A DNA stretch of 64,000 nt from Usitatibacter sp035624355 (GTDB lineage: Bacteria; Pseudomonadota; Gammaproteobacteria; Burkholderiales; Usitatibacteraceae), in contig DASPRQ010000033.1 of the NCBI GenBank assembly GCA_035624355.1, positions 1-64,000 of the forward strand. The letters run 5' to 3'. The notes beneath the pieces were generated by a model, which was not told where the DNA came from, ran no database searches, and worked only from the letters and a program-made list of their open reading frames with translations. Below are positions 1 through 6,802 of this stretch, piece after piece (within the stretch, counting starts at the first letter, position 1; each line of letters opens with the position of its first letter). Both the position numbers and the translations under genes were made by a program.

Positions 1-1
1 C

Positions 2-667
2 GGCTCGACCATCCTCGCGGCGCTCGGCAACGCCACGCTGCTGCTCCTCGCGACCGGCGGCATCGTGTGGGAAGCGATCCTGAGGCTCCGGGAGCCCGCG
101 CCGGTCGCGAGCGCCACGGTGATCGGCGTCGCCGCGGCGGGCGTGGTGGTGAACGCCGGGACGGCGCTGCTGTTCCTGCCCGGCCGCGAGCACGACCTGA
201 ACGCGCGCGGCGCGTTCCTGCACATGGCGGCCGACGCGCTCGTCTCGGTGGGCGTCATCGCGGCGGGCGTGGCGATGCTGCGCACCGGGTGGCTCTGGCT
301 CGACCCCGCGGTGAGCCTCGTGATCGCCGTGGTGATCCTCGCCGGCACGTGGGGGCTGCTGCGCGAGTCCGTGCAGCTCGCGCTCCATGCGGTGCCCACG
401 GGCGTGGATCCCGCGGCGGTGCGGCGCCATCTCGCGGGCCTGCCCGGCGTCGCGGAAGTCCACGACCTGCACATCTGGGGCATGAGCACGACCGAGACGG
501 CGCTCACCGCGCACCTCGTGATGCCGGGCGGACACCCGGGCGACGATTTCCTCGCCGCCGTGTGCCGCGAGGTGCACGATCGGTTCCGCATCGGGCACGC
601 GACGCTGCAGGTGGAGACCGCCACGGGCACCTCGCCCTGCGCGCTCGCTCCCGACCACGTCGTATGA
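2..667 (+). CDS. Cation diffusion facilitator (CDF) metal efflux protein, 5' end outside window
   Basis: C-terminal part of a CDF-family transporter, which exports divalent metal ions (Zn, Co, Cd or Ni) from the cytoplasm by antiport. The frame is open from the first bases of the window, so the true start lies upstream. Several hydrophobic segments are visible, followed by the family HxxxD motif in HMAADALVSVGV (about nt 221-256), which forms the transport metal site. After the membrane part comes a cytoplasmic ferredoxin-like domain with the typical HDLHIW motif (about nt 461-478). The stop overlaps the next start (ATGA at 664-667), implying translational coupling. The metal cannot be told from this fragment. 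Confidence 0.9.
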   Translation, partial: GSTILAALGNATLLLLATGGIVWEAILRLREPAPVASATVIGVAAAGVVVNAGTALLFLPGREHDLNARGAFLHMAADALVSVGVIAAGVAMLRTGWLWLDPAVSLVIAVVILAGTWGLLRESVQLALHAVPTGVDPAAVRRHLAGLPGVAEVHDLHIWGMSTTETALTAHLVMPGGHPGDDFLAAVCREVHDRFRIGHATLQVETATGTSPCALAPDHVV

Positions 668-1269
668 GCCGGCCGGCGGCGACGGCGCCCCGCGGATCCA
701 TCGAGGACCGGGAAGCGGTCCTCGACTTCTGGTTCGGGCCGCCCGGCGCGCGCGGGAAGGCGCGGGCCGAATGGTTCCGCAAGGACCCGGCCTTCGACGA
801 GGAGATCCGCCGGCGCTTCGGCGCGCTGCACCGGGCGGCCGCGGCGCTCGAGCTGGAGCCGTGGCGCGCTTCGCCCCGGCCGATGCTCGCGCTCGTCGTC
901 GTCCTCGACCAGTTCTCGCGCAACCTCTTCCGCGGCGAGGCGCTCGCGTTCGCCGAGGATGCCCACGCCCGCGAGTGCGCGCGCGAAGCCGTGGAGCGCG
1001 GCGACGACCGGGGCCTCGTGCCGGTCGAGCGGCAATTCCTCTACCTTCCATTCGTCCACCACGAGGACGCGGCGGACCAGGACCGCGGCGTGGAGCTGAT
1101 GGGGACGATCGACGCGTTCGAGGAAACGCGCGGAGCGCTCGAGTGGGCCGAGAAGCACCGCGCCGTCATCCGGCGCTTCGGGCGCTTCCCGCACCGCAAC
1201 GCGGCGCTCGCCCGCGCCTCGACCCCGGAGGAGCTCGAGTTCCTCGCGCAGCCCGGCTCGGGCTTCTGA
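664..1269 (+). CDS. DUF924 family protein
   Basis: 201-residue soluble protein of the DUF924 family, whose function is not established. Family features seen are VLDFWFGPPG near the N-terminus with an alternating WF motif, LDQFSRNLFRG (about residues 80-90), ERQFLYLPFVHHED and the C-terminal RRFGRFPHRNAALAR. The length is normal for the family. The start ATG overlaps the stop of the metal transporter gene by four bases, so the two are probably cotranscribed. There is no signal peptide or membrane segment. Confidence 0.85.
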   Translation: MSRPAATAPRGSIEDREAVLDFWFGPPGARGKARAEWFRKDPAFDEEIRRRFGALHRAAAALELEPWRASPRPMLALVVVLDQFSRNLFRGEALAFAEDAHARECAREAVERGDDRGLVPVERQFLYLPFVHHEDAADQDRGVELMGTIDAFEETRGALEWAEKHRAVIRRFGRFPHRNAALARASTPEELEFLAQPGSGF

Positions 1270-1271
1270 GG

Positions 1272-1391
1272 CTACTTCCGGCGCAGGCTGGCGGGCGCGG
1301 CGGCCTTCTTCCGGCGATGGTGCGGGCGCGTCTTGCCGTAGCTGCCCTTGAACAACTTGCCCTTGAAGCTGCGCTTGTCGCCCTTGCCCAT
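1272..1391 (-). CDS. 30S ribosomal protein THX
   Basis: A 39-residue, very basic protein beginning MGKGDKRSFKGKLFKGSYGK and then TRPHH followed by Arg/Lys/Ala-rich residues. It matches the small ribosomal protein THX, known from the Thermus 30S subunit where it sits in the head against 16S rRNA, and found in many proteobacteria and Bacteroidetes. It is too short for most gene callers. Support: a consensus TATAAT -10 element lies upstream on the same strand (1419-1424) and a G-rich SD-like run (GGGGGA) precedes the ATG. It is convergent with the DUF924 gene, with only two bases between stops. Confidence 0.85.
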   Translation of the reverse strand: MGKGDKRSFKGKLFKGSYGKTRPHHRRKKAAAPASLRRK

Positions 1392-1418
1392 GGATCCCCC
1401 GAGTGTCCCAAGGCTCCG

Positions 1419-1424
1419 ATTATA
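1419..1424 (-). promoter_or_regulatory. -10 element for the THX gene
   Basis: A perfect TATAAT on the minus strand, 27 bases upstream of the THX start, in a region otherwise almost pure GC. No convincing -35 hexamer is visible at the usual distance. Confidence 0.55.
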
Positions 1425-1473
1425 GCGGCCGCCCTCCCGCGCGGCGGCGACGCTGCGCCCGCGCCGCGCGATG

Positions 1474-2109
1474 CTACTCGGCGTCGCGCTGGTTCTCGGG
1501 GCGCGCGAGGTCGAACGCGGGGTGCGCGAGGCAGGCGTCGTTGATCGCCGAGATGCGCGGGTACGGGCCGAGGTCCATGTTCACGCGCCGGGCGTTGGCG
1601 ACCTGGGGCACCAGGCACACGTCGGCGAGCGTGGGTGCCTCGCCGAAGCAGTACGCGCCCGAGGCGCGCGCCGCGAGCTGCGGCTCGATCGCGCGGAAGC
1701 CCTCGGAGATCCAGTGGCGATACCACCGGTCGCGGCGCGCATCGTCCACGCCGAGCTCGTGCTCGAGATACCGGAGCACGCGCGTGTTGTCGAGCGGATG
1801 GATGTCGCACGCGATGGCGAGCGCGATGGCGCGCACCCACGCGCGGTCCTCCGCGCCGAGCGGCAGCAGCGGCGGCAACGGATGGCGCTCCTCGAGGTAC
1901 TCGATGATCGCGAGCGACTGGGCGAGGCGGCGATCGCCCACCTCGAGCGTGGGCACCAGGCCCTGGGGATTCACGTCGAGATAGGCGCTCGTGCGCTGCT
2001 CGCCGCGCCGCAGGTGCACGGCCCGATGCTCCACCTGCAGGCCCTTCAGGTTCAGCGCGATCCGCACGCGGTAGGCGGCGGACGAGCGGAAATAGCCGTA
2101 CAGGATCAT
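1474..2109 (-). CDS. maiA: Maleylacetoacetate isomerase (zeta-class glutathione transferase)
   Basis: 211-residue zeta-class GST. The family isomerises maleylacetoacetate (or maleylpyruvate) to the fumaryl form using glutathione, in tyrosine/homogentisate or gentisate breakdown. The N-terminal thioredoxin-like domain carries the zeta signature SSAAYRVRIAL (about residues 9-19, variant of SSCxxxRVRIAL) and VNPQGLVPTLE. The helical C-terminal domain has DIHPLDNTRVLRYL and the GEAPTLADVCLVPQV motif. Fumarylacetoacetase and homogentisate dioxygenase are not nearby, so the substrate is inferred from family only. It is divergent from the Nudix gene with 32 bases between them. Confidence 0.85.
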   Translation of the reverse strand: MILYGYFRSSAAYRVRIALNLKGLQVEHRAVHLRRGEQRTSAYLDVNPQGLVPTLEVGDRRLAQSLAIIEYLEERHPLPPLLPLGAEDRAWVRAIALAIACDIHPLDNTRVLRYLEHELGVDDARRDRWYRHWISEGFRAIEPQLAARASGAYCFGEAPTLADVCLVPQVANARRVNMDLGPYPRISAINDACLAHPAFDLARPENQRDAE

Positions 2110-2118
2110 GGCGCGGCC

Positions 2119-2136
2119 ATGATACTTCCTTATACT
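2119..2136. promoter_or_regulatory. Divergent -10 elements between maiA and the Nudix gene
   Basis: The 32-base gap holds TATACT on the plus strand (2131-2136), five bases before the Nudix ATG, and TATCAT on the minus strand (2119-2124), nine bases before the maiA ATG. At normal -10 to +1 distance both transcripts would have little or no leader. No -35 elements are evident. Confidence 0.45.
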
Positions 2137-2141
2137 TTCGC

Positions 2142-2795
2142 ATGGACGCTTCCACGACGCCCCCCGGGGACGCGGTTCCGGACCGCGCCGCGATCGCCGC
2201 GCGCCTCGCCGTGCACCCGCCCCTCGAAAGCCTGCTCACCGCCGACGACGTCGAGCGGCAGAGGTCGATCGGGGCCCGGCCCCTGCGACCTGCGGCGGTC
2301 CTGCTGCTCGTGGTGGGCCATCCGTCCGGTCCCACCGTCGTCTTCACGCAGCGCACGGCGCATCTCGCCGACCACGCGGGACAGATCAGCTTCCCCGGCG
2401 GGCGCTGCGACGAGGGCGATCGCACGCCGGAGCGCACCGCGCTGCGGGAGGCCGCGGAGGAGATCGGCCTCGCCCCCGAGCGCGTCGAGATCCTCGGCCG
2501 CCTTCCCGAGTACCGCACCTCGACCGGCTACTCGGTGACGCCCGTGGTCGGCTGGGCGCTCCCGCCGCTCGCCTGGAGGCCGGACCCGCGCGAGGTCGAG
2601 GACGTCTTCGAGGTGCCGCTCGCCTTCCTGCTCGACGAGGGCAACCACCGCCACGAGACGGCGTACCAGCGGGGGCACCTGCGCCGTTTCTGGGCCGTGC
2701 CCTACGGCGAGCGCTACATCTGGGGCGCCACGGCCGGGATGCTCGTCACCTTCCATCGCATTCTCGCCGGGGAAGGGAGCCGCAGGGGGGCTTGA
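2142..2795 (+). CDS. nudL: Nudix hydrolase, CoA pyrophosphatase type (NudL-like)
   Basis: 217-residue Nudix protein. The Nudix box GGRCDEGDRTPERTALREAAEEIGL spans about residues 86-110 with the REAAEE metal-binding glutamates intact. Just before it is the UPF0035/CoA-binding signature TQRTAHLADHAGQISFPGG, which marks the subfamily cleaving coenzyme A to 4'-phosphopantetheine and 3',5'-ADP. The assignment therefore rests on two motifs. Length is normal. The stop codon lies inside the -35 hexamer of the following TetR promoter, so the two genes are tightly packed but probably not one transcript. Confidence 0.85.
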   Translation: MDASTTPPGDAVPDRAAIAARLAVHPPLESLLTADDVERQRSIGARPLRPAAVLLLVVGHPSGPTVVFTQRTAHLADHAGQISFPGGRCDEGDRTPERTALREAAEEIGLAPERVEILGRLPEYRTSTGYSVTPVVGWALPPLAWRPDPREVEDVFEVPLAFLLDEGNHRHETAYQRGHLRRFWAVPYGERYIWGATAGMLVTFHRILAGEGSRRGA

Positions 2796-2820
2796 CAAGA
2801 ACGAACGGTCGTACTATTTT
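2792..2820 (+). promoter_or_regulatory. Promoter of the TetR gene
   Basis: TTGACA at 2792-2797 and TATTTT at 2815-2820 are separated by 17 bases, a near-consensus sigma-70 promoter. Six bases separate the -10 from the ATG at 2827, so the transcript may start at or next to the start codon. The spacer is occupied by the operator-like palindrome at 2801-2814. Confidence 0.7.
2801..2814. promoter_or_regulatory. TetR operator, copy 1 (ACGAACGGTCGTAC)
   Basis: Imperfect palindrome located between the -35 and -10 of the TetR gene's own promoter. A near-identical, perfectly palindromic copy lies in front of the next gene at 3525-3538. Position and repetition argue for autoregulation by the TetR protein encoded just downstream; this is inference. 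Confidence 0.7.
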
Positions 2821-2826
2821 GGAGTC

Positions 2827-3477
2827 ATGTGCCCCGTCGCCGCCCCCGTCCGATCCTCCCGCCCCGCCGCGGCCCGCGCCGCCCGGCCGTCCAAGGGCGA
2901 GATCACGCGCGCGCAGATCCTCGCCGCGGCCGTCGAGCAGGCGAGCGCCTCCGGCTTCGAGTCGCTCACCATCGGCACGCTCGCCGAGCGCACGGGCCTC
3001 TCCAAGAGCGGGCTGTTCGCGCATTTCGGCTCCAAGCTCGAGCTGCAGCTCGCCGCGCTCGACGAGGCCGCGCGCCAGTTCACCGAGGCGGTGTTCCTTC
3101 CGGCCCTCAAGGCCCCGCGCGGCGTGAAGCGGCTGCGGGCGCTCTTCGAGAGCTGGATCACCTGGCCGCACCGGGCGCGCCTTCCGGGGGGCTGCCCGAT
3201 CGATGCGGCCTCGCGGGAATACCACCACCGGCCGGGGCCCATGCGCGACGCCGTGGTCGAGCGCCAGAAGCAGCTCGACCGGGAGTTGCGCAAGGCCGTC
3301 CAGCTCGCGATCGACACCGGGGAGCTGTCGCCGCGGACCGACGCGCAGCAGCTCGCGCTCGATTTCATCGGGATCCTGCTGGTGCTGGGGCGGGCGGAGC
3401 TCGTCGTCGGCCGCGAGGAGGCGGGCCGCTGGGCCCGCGAAGCGTTCGAGCGGCTCATCCGCCAGCACGCCGCCTGA
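2827..3477 (+). CDS. TetR/AcrR family transcriptional regulator
   Basis: 216-residue regulator. An Ala/Arg-rich tail of about 20 residues precedes a TetR helix-turn-helix domain (about residues 24-70: ITRAQILAAAVEQAS, then LAERTGLSKSGLFAHFGSK). The C-terminal helical domain contains PGGCPIDAAS, typical of a widespread TetR subgroup with a TetR_C_6/YcdC-like ligand domain. The shared palindrome in its own promoter and in front of the next membrane-protein gene makes that neighbour its likely target. The ligand is unknown. Confidence 0.9.
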   Translation: MCPVAAPVRSSRPAAARAARPSKGEITRAQILAAAVEQASASGFESLTIGTLAERTGLSKSGLFAHFGSKLELQLAALDEAARQFTEAVFLPALKAPRGVKRLRALFESWITWPHRARLPGGCPIDAASREYHHRPGPMRDAVVERQKQLDRELRKAVQLAIDTGELSPRTDAQQLALDFIGILLVLGRAELVVGREEAGRWAREAFERLIRQHAA

Positions 3478-3479
3478 AT

Positions 3480-3508
3480 TGGGGACAGGCTCGAAACGGG
3501 GACAGGCC
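3480..3508. repeat. REP-like element with two GGGGACAGGC units
   Basis: Between the TetR gene and the following promoter, GGGGACAGGC occurs twice (3481-3490 and 3498-3507), separated by TCGAAAC, with CCCC following the second copy. This resembles the short dispersed extragenic palindrome families common in proteobacterial genomes. No transposase is nearby and I found no second copy in this window. Confidence 0.5.
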
Positions 3509-3524
3509 CCAGCCTTTGATTAGC

Positions 3525-3538
3525 ACGAACGTTCGTAC
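3525..3538. promoter_or_regulatory. TetR operator, copy 2 (ACGAACGTTCGTAC)
   Basis: A perfect 12-bp palindrome (ACGAAC/GTTCGT) followed by AC, 17 bases upstream of the next ATG and preceded by TTGATT (3516-3521). Aligned with the TetR gene promoter, both have TTGA then five bases then ACGAACGKTCGTAC, so the promoter layout is shared as well as the operator. Confidence 0.75.
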
Positions 3539-3554
3539 ACTAAAGGAGACCGCC

Positions 3555-4007
3555 ATGGACCGCCGACCGATTCCCGGGAACACAGCGCTCACGATCGCCG
3601 TCGCCGTCGCCGTGTGGGGTGGGATCGTGGCGCTCGCCGCCGCCGACGGGGTCCTCGCGCGCCTGGATGCGCCGGTCTCCATCGCGCTCGCCGCGTTCGC
3701 CTTCGCCTTCGCCCTGGAGGCCTATGCGCTCGACGTCGACGTGCGGGCGTGGGTCGAGGGCCGGTCGCTCCCGATGCTGGTCGGGGTGGCCGTCGCGGCG
3801 GATGCCGCGTTCGCGCTCGCGGCGGTCCAGGCGCAGCTCGAGCCGCAGCCGCTCGCCGCTTTCGCTCGCCTTCCGTTCGCGCTGCTGGGCTGGCTGGGCA
3901 TGCCGCTCGCCGCCGTCGCGCACGTCGCGGCGCTGCGCGCCGCGGTCGCCTCGCGCCTCAGCCGATCGGCTCCGAGATCACGCGGCGCGAACCCGGCCGC
4001 GATCTGA
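3555..4007 (+). CDS. Small four-helix membrane protein, probable TetR target
   Basis: 150-residue protein with four hydrophobic stretches (about residues 9-28, 38-56, 70-88 and 100-124) separated by short charged loops. I recognise no family. The start ATG follows AAAGGAGA at ideal spacing. It lies just downstream of the second TetR operator, so its expression is probably controlled by the adjacent regulator. The last 50 bases overlap the end of the convergent GST gene. It may take part in a membrane or efflux response, but nothing in the sequence proves this. Confidence 0.75.
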   Translation: MDRRPIPGNTALTIAVAVAVWGGIVALAAADGVLARLDAPVSIALAAFAFAFALEAYALDVDVRAWVEGRSLPMLVGVAVAADAAFALAAVQAQLEPQPLAAFARLPFALLGWLGMPLAAVAHVAALRAAVASRLSRSAPRSRGANPAAI

Positions 4008-4578
4008 GGTCGCCGTAGTAGCGCTCGAGGTTCGGGCGCGCCACGCGCGCGAGCGGCATGTTGAGCCACCGGTGCACGGCGCAGCCCACCACGACGTCGG
4101 CGGCGGTGAAGCGCTCGCCGGTCAGGAAGCGGCGCTTCGCGAGGTGGGCGTCGAGGATCGAGGCGCACTTCTCGCTCCTCGCGCGCGAGGCCTCGATCGC
4201 CGCGGCGTCGCGCCGGTCCTCGGGCACGCGGAAGAGCTGCCAGAACGCGTCGCGCTGGGCGGGAGTGAAAGACGTCGACTGCCACTCCATCCAGCGGTCC
4301 GCGTCGGCGCGGCTGCGCAGGTCGTCGGGCCAGAGCGTCCCGGGCGCGTGCCGCGCGGAGAGGTAGCGGACGATGGGGTTCGACTCGTACAGGACGAAGC
4401 CGTCTTCCTCGATCACGGGCACGAGGCCGTTGGGGTTCTTCGCGAGGAACTCCGGCGTGTCGTTGCCGCCGAACTTCCCGCCCACGTCGACGCGTTCGTA
4501 GGCGAGGCCGATCTCGTCGCAGCACCACACGACCTTCTGGACGTTGATCGAGGAAAGGCGCCCCAGGATCCTCAGCAT
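3958..4578 (-). CDS. Glutathione S-transferase family protein
   Basis: 206-residue GST-fold protein. The N-terminal thioredoxin-like domain shows RLSSINVQKVVWCCDEIGL, the cis-proline region NPNGLVPVIEEDGF and the glutathione-binding LYESNPIVRYL (ES pair). The helical C-terminal domain has GERFTAADVVVGC, the usual N-capping box. The SSxN start of the active-site loop suggests a serine-type enzyme. The substrate is unknown. Ten bases separate it from the upstream gene on the same strand, so the two likely form an operon. Confidence 0.85.
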   Translation of the reverse strand: MLRILGRLSSINVQKVVWCCDEIGLAYERVDVGGKFGGNDTPEFLAKNPNGLVPVIEEDGFVLYESNPIVRYLSARHAPGTLWPDDLRSRADADRWMEWQSTSFTPAQRDAFWQLFRVPEDRRDAAAIEASRARSEKCASILDAHLAKRRFLTGERFTAADVVVGCAVHRWLNMPLARVARPNLERYYGDLRSRPGSRRVISEPIG

Positions 4579-4588
4579 CGCCGGCTCC

Positions 4589-5056
4589 TCACAGGGGGTG
4601 CGCGCCGACCATCAGCCGGTCGTACACCGAATATTGCTCCTCCACGGCGCCGCCGCCGGCCGCGGGCTCTCGCCTGACCGCGATCCACGCCTCGGGCGCG
4701 AGCGTCTCGCAGACCTCCGCGGTGTGGCGCAGCTCCTCCTCGGCGAGGCGCCGCGCCGCCTCCCACGAGGGCGCGCCCCACGCGCGCACGAGGTGCCACG
4801 CGAGCGCGTCGGTCTGGGCCTCGAGCTCCTCCTCGCTCGCCTCGACCACCTCGGCGAGCGTGCAGCGCGCCTTCGAGGCGAGCGCGAGGAAGGACGACTC
4901 GCAGTGGCACGAGGGGTCGCAGGCCCGCTTCCCCGCGAAGTCGCACACCGCGTAGCCGCCGGTCACCACCGGCTCGCCGTCCTTCGCCGCGCCGCAGGCG
5001 CGGAAGAGCTCGTCGTCCGAATCGTCGAGGCGAACGGCGCGCAGCAGCTTGGTCAT
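4589..5056 (-). CDS. Conserved hypothetical protein, DUF6505-like
   Basis: 155-residue soluble protein beginning MTKLLRAVRLDDSDDELF. The N-terminal pattern, the middle DALAWHLVRAWGAPSWEAA and the C-terminal WIAVRREP resemble proteins I know as DUF6505, a family without a known function; this match is from memory and only moderately sure. An odd feature is the Cys-rich stretch CDFAGKRACDPSCHCESSF (about residues 38-56), with four Cys that could bind a metal. It is divergent from the SDR gene with a shared -10 region. Confidence 0.6.
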   Translation of the reverse strand: MTKLLRAVRLDDSDDELFRACGAAKDGEPVVTGGYAVCDFAGKRACDPSCHCESSFLALASKARCTLAEVVEASEEELEAQTDALAWHLVRAWGAPSWEAARRLAEEELRHTAEVCETLAPEAWIAVRREPAAGGGAVEEQYSVYDRLMVGAHPL

Positions 5057-5083
5057 GGGTGCGGAAAGGGGATCGGCTCCCGT

Positions 5084-5090
5084 TATGATA
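5084..5090. promoter_or_regulatory. Symmetrical -10 element serving both directions (TATGATA)
   Basis: TATGATA reads TATGAT on the plus strand toward the SDR gene and TATCAT on the minus strand toward the DUF6505-like gene. Such TAnnnTA sequences are known to initiate in both directions. It is the only AT-rich block in the 107-base divergent gap. Confidence 0.5.
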
Positions 5091-5163
5091 CTGGACGTCC
5101 GCCGCGCCCCGCGCGCCGGACCGGCCGCTCCATCCGGCGCGGTCGCCCCTCCCGTGGAGCGCC

Positions 5164-5871
5164 ATGCCTGCCAAGAGAATCGCCATCGTGACCGGTGGCA
5201 ACCGCGGAATCGGCCAGGAGATCGCCCGCCAGCTCATGAAGGCGGACGCCTTCGTCGTGGTCGGCTGCCGCGACCAGCCCAAGTGCGACGCAGCCCTCGA
5301 GGCGCTGCGCCGCGACGGGGCCAACGTGGACGCCCACCCGCTCGACGTGAACGACACGAAGACGGTGAGGCGGTTCGTCGAGTACGTGGAGAAGCAGCAC
5401 GGGGCCCCCTCGATCCTCGTGAACAACGCCGGCGTCTACCCCGAGGCGACCGCCTCGCGCGTCGCGGACACGCCCACCTCGGTGTGGCGCGAGACCTTCG
5501 AGACCAACCTCTTCGGCGCGGTGCGCATGTGCCGCGAGGTGCTGCCGCTCATGAAGAAGATGCGCTACGGGCGGATCGTGAACATCTCGAGCGGGATGGG
5601 CCAGCTGCAGCAGATGGGGGAGGGCAGCCCCGCCTACCGCGTCTCCAAGGCGGCGCTCAACGCGCTCACGCGCACGCTCGCCTCCGAGGTCGCCGGCACC
5701 GGCATCCTGGTGAATTCCATGAGCCCCGGCTGGGTGAGGACGGACATGGGCGGCGAGGACGCGCCCCGCTCCGTCGAGGAAGGCGCGGAGACCGCGGTCT
5801 GGCTCAGCCTTCTGCCCTCCAACGGCCCGACGGGCCAGTTCTTCCGGGACCGCAAGCCGATTCCCTGGTGA
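5164..5871 (+). CDS. Short-chain dehydrogenase/reductase (SDR), carbonyl-reductase-like
   Basis: 235-residue classical SDR, an NAD(P)H-dependent oxidoreductase. The cofactor loop TGGNRGIG is at about residues 10-17, the NNAG motif near 84-87, the catalytic Ser in NISSGMG, and the YxxxK pair in YRVSK. The overall pattern (GNRGIG, CRD, PGWVRTDMGG near the C-terminus) is closest to carbonyl reductase-type SDRs. The substrate is not predictable. The next gene starts one base after the stop, so the two are cotranscribed. Confidence 0.9.
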   Translation: MPAKRIAIVTGGNRGIGQEIARQLMKADAFVVVGCRDQPKCDAALEALRRDGANVDAHPLDVNDTKTVRRFVEYVEKQHGAPSILVNNAGVYPEATASRVADTPTSVWRETFETNLFGAVRMCREVLPLMKKMRYGRIVNISSGMGQLQQMGEGSPAYRVSKAALNALTRTLASEVAGTGILVNSMSPGWVRTDMGGEDAPRSVEEGAETAVWLSLLPSNGPTGQFFRDRKPIPW

Positions 5872-5872
5872 C

Positions 5873-6736
5873 GTGGCCGCCCGGGCCGCCCGATTCCTCC
5901 TGCTCGGCGCGGCGGCGCTCGCGCTCGCCGCGTGCGGGCGCTTCGCCCACCTGGGCGTGGCGCTCGCGTACGCGAACGCCACTGCGCTCATCACGTGGAC
6001 GGTCGACGACTACGTGGACCTCGATCGCGCCCAGAAGGAGCAGGTGCGCTCCGAGGTGGCGCGCGCGATGGCCTGGCACCGCGCGGTGGAGCTGCCCGGC
6101 TACGGGCGCTTCCTCGCCTCGATATCCGAGCGTGCCGGGCGTCCGTTCAGCGAGGCGGAGGTCGCGCAGGCATGGGACGAGGTCCGTGCGGCCTACGTGC
6201 GCGTCGTGGAGCGCGTGCTGCCCGAGGCTTCGGCCTTCCTCGCCTCGCTCGACGAGCGCCAGCTCGCCCACCTCGAGCGCCGGTTCGACGAGGACAACCG
6301 CAAGTTCGTGCGCGAGTCGACGAAGGGGACCCCGCAGGAGCGCCGCGCCGAGGCCGTGAAGCGGAACGTGGCGCGCATCGAGGACTGGACCGGCAGGCTT
6401 TCCCCGCCGCAGCGCGCGATCGTCGCCGCGCGCGAGGAGGCGCTGCCCACGATCGAGGAGCGTCTCGCCGACCGCCGCTACCGCCAATCGGAAACCCTCG
6501 CCCTCGCGCGCACCCGCGATCCGGCGCGCATCGCCGCGGGGCTGCGGCGCCTGCTGATCGATACCGATTCGTGGCGGCGTCCCGAGTACCGGGCGAAGCT
6601 CGGCGCGCGCGACGCGGCCACGTTCCTCATGATCGCCCGGCTCTCGGCCACGCTCACGCCCGAGCAGCGCTCGCACCTGCGCCGGAGGATCCAGGGCTAC
6701 ACCCAGGACATCGCGCGCCTCGCGTCCTCGGGCTGA
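5873..6736 (+). CDS. Lipoprotein, DUF6279-like
   Basis: 287-residue predicted lipoprotein starting at GTG. The signal peptide ends with the lipobox LALAAC, with the acylated Cys at about residue 21, so the protein should be anchored in the inner or outer membrane. The mature part is helical and highly charged with repeated RR and ExxxA patterns. Features such as WTVDDYVDLDRAQKEQV and the C-terminal LTPEQRSHLRRRIQGYTQDI match proteins I know as DUF6279; the role is unknown. It follows the SDR gene directly. Confidence 0.75.
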   Translation: MAARAARFLLLGAAALALAACGRFAHLGVALAYANATALITWTVDDYVDLDRAQKEQVRSEVARAMAWHRAVELPGYGRFLASISERAGRPFSEAEVAQAWDEVRAAYVRVVERVLPEASAFLASLDERQLAHLERRFDEDNRKFVRESTKGTPQERRAEAVKRNVARIEDWTGRLSPPQRAIVAAREEALPTIEERLADRRYRQSETLALARTRDPARIAAGLRRLLIDTDSWRRPEYRAKLGARDAATFLMIARLSATLTPEQRSHLRRRIQGYTQDIARLASSG

Positions 6737-6755
6737 CGACTCGGCGATCCGGGAT

Positions 6756-6780
6756 GCGTTCATCGGCGCTCATCGGCGGA
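6756..6780 (+). repeat. Dispersed 25-bp repeat, copy 1
   Basis: Begins GCGTTCATCGGC and is a partial tandem of a 12-base unit, ending CATCGGCGGA. It is 24/25 identical to the copy at 49236-49260, and its complement occurs at 49136-49160. It lies in the gap just after the DUF6279-like gene. Confidence 0.8.
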
Positions 6781-6802
6781 TCCGGCGCCGCGCGCCGCCT
6801 CG

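Noticed and set aside
3480..3545. Phage or integron attachment site between the TetR gene and the membrane protein gene
   Set aside because: Repeats are present but there is no integrase, tRNA gene or cargo, and the sequence is fully explained by a REP-like element plus a promoter and operator.
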